Origin: Hydractinia symbiolongicarpus | Taxonomy: Eukaryota; Cnidaria; Hydrozoa; Anthoathecata; Hydractiniidae | Reading direction: 5' to 3' | Length of the DNA stretch: 64,000 nucleotides | Assembly: GCF_029227915.1 (NCBI RefSeq) | Contig: NC_079886.1 | Location: 1,178,001 to 1,242,000 of the forward strand | In this document: positions 11,765 through 25,800 of the stretch, piece by piece | Layout: each line of letters begins with the position of its first letter | Numbering within the stretch: the first letter of the stretch is position 1 | The notes under the pieces: generated by a model | Database searches by the model: none | Told to the model about the DNA's origin: nothing | What the model saw: only the letters and a program-made list of their open reading frames with translations | Translations under genes and position numbers: made by a program

Positions 11765-11968
11765 CGTTCGGGAAATGAGTTTACTCCCTGAGTACTTTCT
11801 TTGTATACTTTTGACTATACGGGCCGAGTACGGGATTTACGGGAAATCGCGGATTTTCGTTTGCCGGCGAATAAACTTGTTTTATTTAGCTTCTCCTAAA
11901 AAATGAAAAAAAAATTTTGAAAACTACAAGTGTCATGCGTTTTAGTGGTGAAAAATAATTTAAAAAAT
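11765..11968 (+). repeat. Reference B2 monomer with A9T4 tract, 204 bp
   Basis: This is a B-like first half (CCCTGAGTAC, GAGTACGGG) followed by CGCGGATTTTCG, GGCGAATAAAC, TTTAGCTTCTCCTAAAAAATG and a pure A-run joined to a T-run before GAAAACTACAAGTGTC. In this copy the tract is A9T4. The tract replaces the usual AAAACATTTTT, so the conserved dyad is altered. B2 units usually precede a C unit that opens with CCTTCTGAAAATGAG. Confidence 0.85.
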
Positions 11969-12623
11969 CCTTCTGAAAATGAGTTTATTCACAGGGTACT
12001 TTCTTTGTATACATTCAACTATACGGGCCGAGCCAGGGATTTACGGGAAAAGCGGGTTTTCGGTTGTCGGCGAATAAACTGCCTTCATTCGGCGTCTCAT
12101 CAAAAATGTAAACATTTTTGAATACTACAAGTCTCATTCGTTCTAGTGGTGCATAAATAAATTGATAAATCGTTCGGGAAATCAGTTTACTCCCTGGGTA
12201 CTTTCTTTTATACGTTCGACTATACGGGCCAAGTTCGGGATTTACAGGAAATCCCGGGTTTTCGTTTGCCAGCGATTAAACTTGTTTTATTTAGCGTCTC
12301 ATCAAAAATGAAAACATTGTTGAAAACTACAAGTCTCATGCGTTTTAGTGGTGAAAAAATAATTTAAAATATCGTTCGGGAAATGAGTTTACTCCCTGGG
12401 TACTTTCTTTGTATACTTTTGACTATACGGGCCGAGTCCGGGATTTGCGGGAAATCGCAGGTTTTCGTTTGCCGGCGATTAAACTTCTTTTATTCAGCGT
12501 CTCATCAAAAATGAAAACATTTTTGAAAACTACAAGTGTCATGCGTTTTAGTGGTGAAAAAATAATTTAAAATATCGTTCGGGAAATGAGTTTACTCCCT
12601 GAGTACTTTCTTTGTATACTTTT

Positions 12624-15600
12624 GACTATACGGGCCGAGTACGGGATTTACGGGAAATCGCGGATTTTCGTTTGCCGGCGAATAAACTTGTTTTATTTAG
12701 CTTCTCCTAAAAAATGAAAAAAAATTTTTGAAAACTACAAGTGTCATGCGTTTTAGTGGTGAAAAAATAATTTAAAATATCGTTCGGGAAATGAGTTTAC
12801 TCCCTGAGTACTTTCTTTGTATACTTTTGACTATACGGGCCGAGTACGGGATTTACGGGAAATCGCGGGTTTTCGTTTGCCGGCGATTAAACTTCTTTTT
12901 TTCAGCGTCTTCTCAAAAATGAAAACATTTTTGAAAACTACAAGTCTCATGCGTTTTAGTGGTGAAAAAATAACTTAAAAAATCGTTCTGAAAATGAGTT
13001 TATTCACAGGGTACTTTCTTTGTATACATTCAAATATACGGGCCGAGCCAGGGATTTACGGGAAAAGCGGGTTTTCGGTTGTCGGCGATTAAACTGCCTT
13101 CATTCGGCGTCTCATCAAAAATGTAAACATTTTTGAATACTACAAGTCTCATTCGTTCTAGTGGTGCAGAAATAATTTGAAAAATCGTTCGGGAAATGAG
13201 TTTACTCCCTGGGTACTTTCTTTGTATACTTTTGACTATACGGGCCGAGTACGGGATTTACGGGAAATCGCGGGTTTTCGTTTGCCGGCGATTAAACTTC
13301 TTTTATTTAGCGTCTCATCAAAAATAAAAACATTTTTGAAAACTACAAGTCTCATGCGTTTTAGTGGTGAAAAAATAATTTAAAAAATCGTTCTGAAAAT
13401 GAGTTTATTCACAGGGTACTTTCTTTGTATACATTCAACTATACGGGCCGAGCCAGGGATTTACGGGAAAAGCGGGTTTTCGGTTGTCGGCGATTAAACT
13501 GCCTTCATTCGGCGTCTCATCAAAAATGTAAACATTTTTGAATACTACAAGTCTCATTCGTTCTAGTGGTGCAGAAATAATTTGAAAAATCGTTCGGGAA
13601 ATCAGTTTACTCCGTGGGTACTTTCTTTTATACATTTGACTATACGGGCCAAGTTCGGGATTTACAGGAAATCCCGGGTTTTCGTTTGCCAGCGATTTAA
13701 CTTCTCTTATTCAGCGTCTCATCTAAAATGAAAACATTTTTTAAAACTACAAGTCTCATGCGTTTTAGTGGTGAAAAAATAATTTAAAAAATCGTTCGGG
13801 AAATGAGTTTATTCCCTGGGTACTCTCTTTGTATACTTTTGATTATACGGGTCGTGTCCGGGATTTACGGGAAATCGCGGGTTTTCGTTTGCCGGCGATT
13901 AAACTTGTTTTATTTAGCGTCTCATCAAAAATGAAAATATTGTTAAAAACTACAAGTCTAATGCGTTTTAGTGGTGAAAAAATAATTTAAAATATCGTTC
14001 GGGAAATGAGTTTACTCCCTGAGTACTTTCTTTGTATACTTTTGACTATACGGGCCGAGTACGGGATTTACGGGAAATCGCGGATTTTCGTTTGCCGGCG
14101 AATAAACTTGTTTTATTTAGCTTCTCCTAAAAAATGAAAAAAAAATTTTGAAAACTACAAGTGTCATGCGTTTTAGTGGTGAAAAATAATTTAAAAAATC
14201 CTTCTGAAAATGAGTTTATTCACAGGGTACTTTCTTTGTATACATTAACTATACGGGCCGAGCCAGGGATTTACGGGAAAAGCGGGTTTTCGGTTGTCGG
14301 CGAATAAACTGCCTTCATTCGGCGTCTCATCAAAAATGTAAACATTTTTGAATACTACAAGTCTCATTCGTTCTAGTGGTGCATAAATAAATTGATAAAT
14401 CGTTCGGGAAATCAGTTTACTCCCTGGGTACTTTCTTTTATACGTTCGACTATACGGGCCAATTTCGGGATTTACAGGAAATCCCGGGTTTTCGTTTGCC
14501 AGCGATTAAACTTGTTTTATTTAGCGTCTCATCAAAAATGAAAACATTGTTGAAAACTACAAGTCTCATGCGTTTTAGTGGTGAAAAAATAATTTAAAAT
14601 ATCGTTCGGGAAATGAGTTTATTCCCTGGGTACTTTCTTTGTATACTTTTGACTATACGGGCTGAGTCCGGGATTTGCGGGAAATCGCAGGTTTTCGTTT
14701 GCCGGCGATTAAACTTCTTTTATTCAGCGTCTCATCAAAAATGAAAACATTTTTGAAAACTACAAGTGTCATGCGTTTTAGTGGTGAAAAAATAATTTAA
14801 AATATCGTTCGGGAAATGAGTTTACTCCGTGAGTACTTTCTTTGTATACTTTTGACTATACGGGCCGAGTACGGGATTTACGGGAAATCGCGGTTTTTCG
14901 TTTGCCGGCGATTAAACTTCTTTTTTTTAGCGTCTTCTCAAAAATGAAAACATTTTTGAAAACTACAAGTCTCATGCGTTTTAGTGGTGAAAAAATAATT
15001 TAAAAAATCGTTCTGAAAATGAGTATATTCACAGGGTACTTTCTTTGTATACATTCAACTATACGGGCCGAGCCAGGGATTTACGGGAAAAGCGGGTTTT
15101 CGGTTGTCGGCGATTAAACTGCCTTCATTCGGCGTCTCATCAAAAATGTAAACATTTTTGAATACTACAAGTCTCATTCGTTCTAGTGGTGCAGAAATAA
15201 TTTGAAAAATCGTTCGGGAAATCAGTTTAATCCCTGGGTACTTTCTTTTATACATTCGACTATACGGGCCAAGTTCAGGATTTACAGGAAATCCCGGGTT
15301 TTCGTTTGCCAGCAATTAAACTTATCTTATTCAGCGACTCATATAAAATGAAAACATTTTTGAAAACTACAAGTCTCATGCGTTTTAGTGGTGAAAAAAT
15401 AATTTAAAAAATCGTTCTGAAAATGAGTTTATTCACAGGGTACTTTCTTTGTATGCATTCAACTATACGGGCCGAGCCAGGGATTTACGGGAAAAGCGGG
15501 TTTACGGTTGTCGGCGATTAAACTGCCTTCATTCGGCGTCTTATCAAAAATGTAAACATTTTTGAATACTACAAGTCTCATTCGTTCTAGTGGTGCAGAA

Positions 15601-18600
15601 ATAATTTGAAAAATCGTTCGGGAAATCAGTTTACTCCCTGGGTACTTTCTTTTATACATTCGACTATACGGGCCAAGTTCGGGATTTACAGGAAATCCCG
15701 GGTTTTCGTTTGCCAGCGATTAAACTTGTTTTATTTAGCGTCTCATCAAAAATGAAAACATTGTTGAAAACTACAAGTCTCATGCGTTTTAGTGGTAAAA
15801 AAGAATTTAAAATATCGTTCGGGAAATGAGTTTACTCCCTGAGTACTTTCTTTGTATACTTTTGACTATACCGGCCGAGTACGGGATTTACGGGAAATCG
15901 CGGGTTTTCGTTTGCCGGCGATTAAACTTGTTTTTTTCAGCGTTTTCTCAAAAATGAAAACATTTTTGAAAACTACAAGTCTCATGCGTTTTAGTGGTGA
16001 AAAAATAATTTAAAAAATCGTTCTGAAAATGAGTTTATTCACAGGGTACTTTCTTTGTATACATTCAACTATACGGGCCGAACCAGGGATTTACGGAAAA
16101 AGCGGGTTTTCGGTTGTCAGCGATTAAACTGCCTTCATTCGTCGTCTCATCAAAAATGTAAACATTTTTGAATACTACAAGTCTCATTCGTTCTAGTGGT
16201 GCAGAAATAATTTGAAAAATCGTTCGGGAAATCAGTTTACTCCCTGGGTACTTTCTTTTATACATTTGACTATACGGGCCAAGTTCGGGATTTACAGGAA
16301 ATCCCGGGTTTTCGTTTGCCAGCGATTAAACTTCTCTTATTCAGCGTCTCATCTAAAATGAAAACATTTTTTAAAACTACAAGTCTCATGCGTTTTAGTG
16401 GTGAAAAAATAATTTAAAAAATCGTTCGGGAAATGAGTTTATTCCCTGGGTACTCTCTTTGTATACTTTTGATTATACGGGTCGTGTCCGGGATTTACGG
16501 GAAATCGCGGGTTTTCGTTTGCCGGCGATTAAACTTGTTTTATTTAGCGTCTCATCAAAAATGAAAATATTGTTAAAAACTACAAGTCTAATGCGTTTTA
16601 GTGGTGAAAAAATAATTTAAAATATCGTTCGGGAAATGAGTTTACTCCCTGAGTACTTTCTTTGTATACTTTTGACTATACGGGCCGAGTACGGGATTTA
16701 CGGGAAATCGCGGATTTTCGTTTGCCGGCGAATAAACTTGTTTTATTTAGCTTCTCCTAAAAAATGAAAAAAATTTTGAAAACTACAAGTGTCATGCGTT
16801 TTAGTGGTGAAAAATAATTTAAAAAATCCTTCTGAAAATGAGTTTATTCACAGGGTACTTTCTTTGTATACATTCAACTATACGGGCCGAGCCAGGGATT
16901 TACGGGAAAAGCGGGTTTTCGGTTGTCGGCGAATAAACTGCCTTCATTCGGCGTCTCATCAAAAATGTAAACATTTTTGAATACTACAAGTCTCATTCGT
17001 TCTAGTGGTGCATAAATAAATTGATAAATCGTTCGGGAAATCAGTTTACTCCCTGGGTACTTTCTTTTATACGTTCGACTATACGGGCCAAGTTCGGGAT
17101 TTACAGGAAATCCCGGGTTTTCGTTTGGCAGCGATTAAACTTGTTTTATTTAGCGTCTCATCAAAAATGAAAACATTGTTGAAAACTACAAGTCTCATGC
17201 GTTTTAGTGGTGAAAAAATAATTTAAAATATCGTTCGGGAAATGAGTTTACTCCCTGAGTACTTTCTTTGTATACTTTTGACTATACGGGCCGAGTACGG
17301 GATTTACAGGAAATCCCGGGTTTTCGTTTGCCGGCGATTAAACTTGTTTTTTTCAGCGTCTTCTCAAAAATGAAAACATTTTTGAAAACTACAAGTCTCA
17401 TGCGTTTTAGTGGTGAAAAAATAATTTAAAAAATCGTTCTGAAAATGAGTTTATTCACAGGGTACTTTCTTTGTATACATTCAACTATACGGGCCGAGCC
17501 AGGGATTTACGGAAAAAGCGGGTTTTCGGTTGTCAGCGATTAAACTGCCTTCATTCGGCGTCTCATCAAAAATGTAAACATTTTTGAATACTACAAGTCT
17601 CATTCGTTCTAGTGGTGCAGAAATAATTTGAAAAATCGTTCGGGAAATCAGTTCACTCCCTGGGTACTTTCTTTTATACATTTGACTATACGGGCCAAGT
17701 TCGGGATTTACAGGAAATCCCGGGTTTTCGTTTGCCAGCGATTAAACTTCTCTTATTCAGCGTCTCATCTAAAATGAAAACATTTTTGAAAACTACAAGT
17801 CTCATGCGTTTTAGTGGTGAAAAAATAATTTAAAAAATCGTTCGGGAAATGAGTTTATTCCCTGGGTACTCTCTTTGTATACTTTTGATTATACGGGTCG
17901 TGTCCGGGATTTACGTGAAATCGCGGGTTTTCGTTTGCCGGCGATTAAACTTGTTTTATTTAGCGTCTCATCAAAAATGAAAATATTGTTGAAAACTACA
18001 AGTCTAATGCGTTTTAGTGGTGAAAAAATAATTTAAAATATCGTTCGGGAAATGAGTTTACTCCCTGAGTACTTTCTTTGTATACTTTTGACTATACGGG
18101 CCGAGTACGGGATTTACGGGAAATCGCGGATTTTCGTTTGCCGGCGAATAAACTTGTTTTATTTAGCTTCTCCTAAAAAATGAAAAAAAATTTTTGAAAA
18201 CTACAAGTGTCATGCGTTTTAGTGGTGAAAAAATAATTTAAAATATCGTTCGGGAAATGAGTTTACTCCCTGAGTACTTTCTTTGTATACTTTTGACTAT
18301 ACGGGCCGAGTACGGGATTTACGGGAAATCGCGGGTTTTCGTTTGCCGGCGATTAAACTTCTTTTTTTCAGCGTCTTCTCAAAAATGAAAACATTTTTGA
18401 AAACTACAAGTCTCATGCGTTTTAGTGGTGAAAAAATAACTTAAAAAATCGTTCTGAAAATGAGTTTATTCACAGGGTACTTTCTTTGTATACATTCAAA
18501 TATACGGGCCGAGCCAGGGATTTACGGGAAAAGCGGGTTTTCGGTTGTCGGCGATTAAACTGCCTTCATTCGGCGTCTCATCAAAAATGTAAACATTTTT

Positions 18601-19709
18601 GAATACTACAAGTCTCATTCGTTCTAGTGGTGCAGAAATAATTTGAAAAATCGTTCGGGAAATGAGTTTACTCCCTGGGTACTTTCTTTGTATACTTTTG
18701 ACTATACGGGCCGAGTACGGGATTTACGGGAAATCGCGGGTTTTCGTTTGCCGGCGATTAAACTTCTTTTATTTAGCGTCTCATCAAAAATAAAAACATT
18801 TTTGAAAACTACAAGTCTCATGCGTTTTAGTGGTGAAAAAATAATTTAAAAAATCGTTCTGAAAATGAGTTTATTCACAGGGTACTTTCTTTGTATACAT
18901 TCAACTATACGGGCCGAGCCAGGGATTTACGGGAAAAGCGGGTTTTCGGTTGTCGGCGATTAAACTGCCTTCATTCGGCGTCTCATCAAAAATGTAAACA
19001 TTTTTGAATACTACAAGTCTCATTCGTTCTAGTGGTGCAGAAATAATTTGAAAAATCGTTCGGGAAATCAGTTTACTCCCTGGGTACTTTCTTTTATACA
19101 TTCGACTATACGGGCCAAGTTCGGGATTTACAGGAAATCCCGGGTTTTCCTTTGCCAGCGATTAACTTCTTTTATTCAGCGTCTCATCAAAAATGAAAAC
19201 ATTTTTGAAAACTACAAGTCTCATGCGTTTTAGTGGTGAAAAGATAATTTAAAAAATCGTTCGGGAAATGAGTTTACTCCCTGGGTACTTTCTTTGTATA
19301 CTTTTGATTATACGGGTCGTTTCCGGGATTTACGGGAAATCGCGGGTTTTCGTTTGCCGGCGATTAAACTTGTTTTATTTAGCGTCTCATCAAAAATGAA
19401 AATATTGTTTAAAACTACAAGTCTCATGCGTTTTAGTGGTGAAAAAATATTTTAAAAAATCGTTCTGAAAATGAGTTTATTCACAGGGTACTTTCTTTGT
19501 ATACATTCAAATATACGGGCCGAGCCAGGGATTTACGGGAAAAGCGGGTTTTCGGTTGTCGGCGATTAAACTGCCTTCATTCGGCGTCTCATCAAAAATG
19601 TAAACATTTTTGAATACTACAAGTCTCATTCGTTCTAGTCGTGCAGAAATAATTTGAAAAATCGTTCGGGAAATCAGTTTACTCCCTGGGTACTTTCTTT
19701 TATACATTC
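12624..19709 (+). repeat. 35-monomer HOR unit, copy 1 (about 7086 bp)
   Basis: This is the first copy of the largest tandem duplication in the window. Markers at 13177, 13435, 15055, 15459, 16065, 16789, 17481, 18643, 18901 and 19507 recur at +7086 or +7087. The left limit is GACTATACGGGCCGAGTAC inside a B-like monomer. The right limit is the same core inside an A monomer. One C missing near 14247 explains the 1-bp offset change. Confidence 0.9.
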
Positions 19710-19866
19710 GACTATACGGGCCGAGTACGGGATTTACGGGAAATCGCGGATTTTCGTTTGCCGGCGAATAAACTTGTTTTATTTAGCTTCTCCTAAAAAA
19801 TGAAAAAAAATTTTTGAAAACTACAAGTGTCATGCGTTTTAGTGGTGAAAAAATAATTTAAAATAT
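19663..19866 (+). repeat. Chimeric A/B monomer at the 7.09-kb duplication junction
   Basis: The left part is A type (GGGAAATCAG, TTTTATACATTCG). From GGCCGAGTACGGG onward it is a B2 unit with CGCGGATTTTCG. The switch lies in GACTATACGGGCC at 19710-19722, the stretch shared by both parents. This monomer is the product of the unequal exchange that made the 35-monomer duplication. Confidence 0.85.
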
Positions 19867-22800
19867 CGTTCGGGAAATGAGTTTACTCCCTGAGTACTTT
19901 CTTTGTATACTTTTGACTATACGGGCCGAGTACGGGATTTACGGGAAATCGCGGGTTTTCGTTTGCCGGCGATTAAACTTCTTTTTTTCAGCGTCTTCTC
20001 AAAAATGAAAACATTTTTGAAAACTACAAGTCTCATGCGTTTTAGTGGTGAAAAAATAACTTAAAAAATCGTTCTGAAAATGAGTTTATTCACAGGGTAC
20101 TTTCTTTGTATACATTCAAATATACGGGCCGAGCCAGGGATTTACGGGAAAAGCGGGTTTTCGGTTGTCGGCGATTAAACTGCCTTCATTCGGCGTCTCA
20201 TCAAAAATGTAAACATTTTTGAATACTACAAGTCTCATTCGTTCTAGTGGTGCAGAAATAATTTGAAAAATCGTTCGGGAAATGAGTTTACTCCCTGGGT
20301 ACTTTCTTTGTATACTTTTGACTATACGGGCCGAGTACGGGATTTACGGGAAATCGCGGGTTTTCGTTTGCCGGCGATTAAACTTCTTTTATTTAGCGTC
20401 TCATCAAAAATAAAAACATTTTTGAAAAATACAAGTCTCATGCGTTTTAGTGGTGAAAAAATAATTTAAAAAATCGTTCTGAAAATGAGTTTATTCACAG
20501 GGTACTTTCTTTGTATACATTCAACTATACGGGCCGAGCCAGGGATTTACGGGAAAAGCGGGTTTTCGGTTGTCGGCGATTAAACTGCCTTCATTCGGCG
20601 TCTCATCAAAAATGTAAACATTTTTGAATACTACAAGTCTCATTCGTTCTAGTGGTGCAGAAATAATTTGAAAAATCGTTCGGGAAATCAGTTTACTCCG
20701 TGGGTACTTTCTTTTATACATTTGACTATACGGGCCAAGTTCGGGATTTACAGGAAATCCCGGGTTTTCGTTTGCCAGCGATTTAACTTCTCTTATTCAG
20801 CGTCTCATCTAAAATGAAAACATTTTTTAAAACTACAAGTCTCATGCGTTTTAGTGGTGAAAAAATAATTTAAAAAATCGTTCGGGAAATGAGTTTATTC
20901 CCTGGGTACTCTCTTTGTATACTTTTGATTATACGGGTCGTGTCCGGGATTTACGGGAAATCGCGGGTTTTCGTTTGCCGGCGATTAAACTTGTTTTATT
21001 TAGCGTCTCATCAAAAATGAAAATATTGTTAAAAACTACAAGTCTAATGCGTTTTAGTGGTGAAAAAATAATTTAAAATATCGTTCGGGAAATGAGTTTA
21101 CTCCCTGAGTACTTTCTTTGTATACTTTTGACTATACGGGCCGAGTACGGGATTTACGGGAAATCGCGGATTTTCGTTTGCCGGCGAATAAACTTGTTTT
21201 ATTTAGCTTCTCCTAAAAAATGAAAAAAAAATTTTGAAAACTACAAGTGTCATGCGTTTTAGTGGTGAAAAATAATTTAAAAAATCCTTCTGAAAATGAG
21301 TTTATTCACAGGGTACTTTCTTTGTATACATTCAACTATACGGGCCGAGCCAGGGATTTACGGGAAAAGCGGGTTTTCGGTTGTCGGCGAATAAACTGCC
21401 TTCATTCGGCGTCTCATCAAAAATGTAAACATTTTTGAATACTACAAGTCTCATTCGTTCTAGTGGTGCATAAATAAATTGATAAATCGTTCGGGAAATC
21501 AGTTTACTCCCTGGGTACTTTCTTTTATACGTTCGACTATACGGGCCAATTTCGGGATTTACAGGAAATCCCGGGTTTTCGTTTGCCAGCGATTAAACTT
21601 GTTTTATTTAGCGTCTCATCAAAAATGAAAACATTGTTGAAAACTACAAGTCTCATGCGTTTTAGTGGTGAAAAAATAATTTAAAATATCGTTCGGGAAA
21701 TGAGTTTATTCCCTGGGTACTTTCTTTGTATACTTTTGACTATACGGGCTGAGTCCGGGATTTGCGGGAAATCGCAGGTTTTCGTTTGCCGGCGATTAAA
21801 CTTCTTTTATTCAGCGTCTCATCAAAAATGAAAACATTTTTGAAAACTACAAGTGTCATGCGTTTTAGTGGTGAAAAAATAATTTAAAATATCGTTCGGG
21901 AAATGAGTTTACTCCCTGAGTACTTTCTTTGTATACTTTTGACTATACGGGCCGAGTACGGGATTTACGGGAAATCGCGGTTTTTCGTTTGCCGGCGATT
22001 AAACTTCTTTTTTTTAGCGTCTTCTCAAAAATGAAAACATTTTTGAAAACTACAAGTCTCATGCGTTTTAGTGGTGAAAAAATAATTTAAAAAATCGTTC
22101 TGAAAATGAGTATATTCACAGGGTACTTTCTTTGTATACATTCAACTATACGGGCCGAGCCAGGGATTTACGGGAAAAGCGGGTTTTCGGTTGTCGGCGA
22201 TTAAACTGCCTTCATTCGGCGTCTCATCAAAAATGTAAACATTTTTGAATACTACAAGTCTCATTCGTTCTAGTGGTGCAGAAATAATTTGAAAAATCGT
22301 TCGGGAAATCAGTTTAATCCCTGGGTACTTTCTTTTATACATTCGACTATACGGGCCAAGTTCAGGATTTACAGGAAATCCCGGGTTTTCGTTTGCCAGC
22401 AATTAAACTTATCTTATTCAGCGACTCATATAAAATGAAAACATTTTTGAAAACTACAAGTCTCATGCGTTTTAGTGGTGAAAAAATAATTTAAAAAATC
22501 GTTCTGAAAATGAGTTTATTCACAGGGTACTTTCTTTGTATGCATTCAACTATACGGGCCGAGCCAGGGATTTACGGGAAAAGCGGGTTTACGGTTGTCG
22601 GCGATTAAACTGCCTTCATTCGGCGTCTTATCAAAAATGTAAACATTTTTGAATACTACAAGTCTCATTCGTTCTAGTGGTGCAGAAATAATTTGAAAAA
22701 TCGTTCGGGAAATCAGTTTACTCCCTGGGTACTTTCTTTTATACATTCGACTATACGGGCCAAGTTCGGGATTTACAGGAAATCCCGGGTTTTCGTTTGC

Positions 22801-25800
22801 CAGCGATTAAACTTGTTTTATTTAGCGTCTCATCAAAAATGAAAACATTGTTGAAAACTACAAGTCTCATGCGTTTTAGTGGTAAAAAAGAATTTAAAAT
22901 ATCGTTCGGGAAATGAGTTTACTCCCTGAGTACTTTCTTTGTATACTTTTGACTATACCGGCCGAGTACGGGATTTACGGGAAATCGCGGGTTTTCGTTT
23001 GCCGGCGATTAAACTTGTTTTTTTCAGCGTTTTCTCAAAAATGAAAACATTTTTGAAAACTACAAGTCTCATGCGTTTTAGTGGTGAAAAAATAATTTAA
23101 AAAATCGTTCTGAAAATGAGTTTATTCACAGGGTACTTTCTTTGTATACATTCAACTATACGGGCCGAACCAGGGATTTACGGAAAAAGCGGGTTTTCGG
23201 TTGTCAGCGATTAAACTGCCTTCATTCGTCGTCTCATCAAAAATGTAAACATTTTTGAATACTACAAGTCTCATTCGTTCTAGTGGTGCAGAAATAATTT
23301 GAAAAATCGTTCGGGAAATCAGTTTACTCCCTGGGTACTTTCTTTTATACATTTGACTATACGGGCCAAGTTCGGGATTTACAGGAAATCCCGGGTTTTC
23401 GTTTGCCAGCGATTAAACTTCTCTTATTCAGCGTCTCATCTAAAATGAAAACATTTTTTAAAACTACAAGTCTCATGCGTTTTAGTGGTGAAAAAATAAT
23501 TTAAAAAATCGTTCGGGAAATGAGTTTATTCCCTGGGTACTCTCTTTGTATACTTTTGATTATACGGGTCGTGTCCGGGATTTACGGGAAATCGCGGGTT
23601 TTCGTTTGCCGGCGATTAAACTTGTTTTATTTAGCGTCTCATCAAAAATGAAAATATTGTTAAAAACTACAAGTCTAATGCGTTTTAGTGGTGAAAAAAT
23701 AATTTAAAATATCGTTCGGGAAATGAGTTTACTCCCTGAGTACTTTCTTTGTATACTTTTGACTATACGGGCCGAGTACGGGATTTACGGGAAATCGCGG
23801 ATTTTCGTTTGCCGGCGAATAAACTTGTTTTATTTAGCTTCTCCTAAAAAATGAAAAAAATTTTGAAAACTACAAGTGTCATGCGTTTTAGTGGTGAAAA
23901 ATAATTTAAAAAATCCTTCTGAAAATGAGTTTATTCACAGGGTACTTTCTTTGTATACATTCAACTATACGGGCCGAGCCAGGGATTTACGGGAAAAGCG
24001 GGTTTTCGGTTGTCGGCGAATAAACTGCCTTCATTCGGCGTCTCATCAAAAATGTAAACATTTTTGAATACTACAAGTCTCATTCGTTCTAGTGGTGCAT
24101 AAATAAATTGATAAATCGTTCGGGAAATCAGTTTACTCCCTGGGTACTTTCTTTTATACGTTCGACTATACGGGCCAAGTTCGGGATTTACAGGAAATCC
24201 CGGGTTTTCGTTTGGCAGCGATTAAACTTGTTTTATTTAGCGTCTCATCAAAAATGAAAACATTGTTGAAAACTACAAGTCTCATGCGTTTTAGTGGTGA
24301 AAAAATAATTTAAAATATCGTTCGGGAAATGAGTTTACTCCCTGAGTACTTTCTTTGTATACTTTTGACTATACGGGCCGAGTACGGGATTTACAGGAAA
24401 TCCCGGGTTTTCGTTTGCCGGCGATTAAACTTGTTTTTTTCAGCGTCTTCTCAAAAATGAAAACATTTTTGAAAACTACAAGTCTCATGCGTTTTAGTGG
24501 TGAAAAAATAATTTAAAAAATCGTTCTGAAAATGAGTTTATTCACAGGGTACTTTCTTTGTATACATTCAACTATACGGGCCGAGCCAGGGATTTACGGA
24601 AAAAGCGGGTTTTCGGTTGTCAGCGATTAAACTGCCTTCATTCGGCGTCTCATCAAAAATGTAAACATTTTTGAATACTACAAGTCTCATTCGTTCTAGT
24701 GGTGCAGAAATAATTTGAAAAATGGTTCGGGAAATCAGTTCACTCCCTGGGTACTTTCTTTTATACATTTGACTATACGGGCCAAGTTCGGGATTTACAG
24801 GAAATCCCGGGTTTTCGTTTGCCAGCGATTAAACTTCTCTTATTCAGCGTCTCATCTAAAATGAAAACATTTTTGAAAACTACAAGTCTCATGCGTTTTA
24901 GTGGTGAAAAAATAATTTAAAAAATCGTTCGGGAAATGAGTTTATTCCCTGGGTACTCTCTTTGTATACTTTTGATTATACGGGTCGTGTCCGGGATTTA
25001 CGTGAAATCGCGGGTTTTCGTTTGCCGGCGATTAAACTTGTTTTATTTAGCGTCTCATCAAAAATGAAAATATTGTTGAAAACTACAAGTCTAATGCGTT
25101 TTAGTGGTGAAAAAATAATTTAAAATATCGTTCGGGAAATGAGTTTACTCCCTGAGTACTTTCTTTGTATACTTTTGACTATACGGGCCGAGTACGGGAT
25201 TTACGGGAAATCGCGGATTTTCGTTTGCCGGCGAATAAACTTGTTTTATTTAGCTTCTCCTAAAAAATGAAAAAAAAATTTTGAAAACTACAAGTGTCAT
25301 GCGTTTTAGTGGTGAAAAAATAATTTAAAATATCGTTCGGGAAATGAGTTTACTCCCTGAGTACTTTCTTTGTATACTTTTGACTATACGGGCCGAGTAC
25401 GGGATTTACGGGAAATCGCGGGTTTTCGTTTGCCGGCGATTAAACTTCTTTTTTTCAGCGTCTTCTCAAAAATGAAAACATTTTTGAAAACTACAAGTCT
25501 CATGCGTTTTAGTGGTGAAAAAATAACTTAAAAAATCGTTCTGAAAATGAGTTTATTCACAGGGTACTTTCTTTGTATACATTCAAATATACGGGCCGAG
25601 CCAGGGATTTACGGGAAAAGCGGGTTTTCGGTTGTCGGCGATTAAACTGCCTTCATTCGGCGTCTCATCAAAAATGTAAACATTTTTGAATACTACAAGT
25701 CTCATTCGTTCTAGTGGTGCAGAAATAATTTGAAAAATCGTTCGGGAAATGAGTTTACTCCCTGGGTACTTTCTTTGTATACTTTTGACTATACGGGCCG

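Larger units (their letters stand above)
10310..14890 (+). repeat. 11-monomer tandem duplication (2231-bp offset)
   Basis: 10310-12540 is repeated from 12541 with a 2231-bp offset; homology runs to about 14890. Markers at 10946 and 11930 recur at 13177 and 14161. The second copy lacks one C in ATTCAACTATAC near 14247. This duplication overlaps the start of the 7.09-kb unit, so it is older than that event. Confidence 0.78.
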
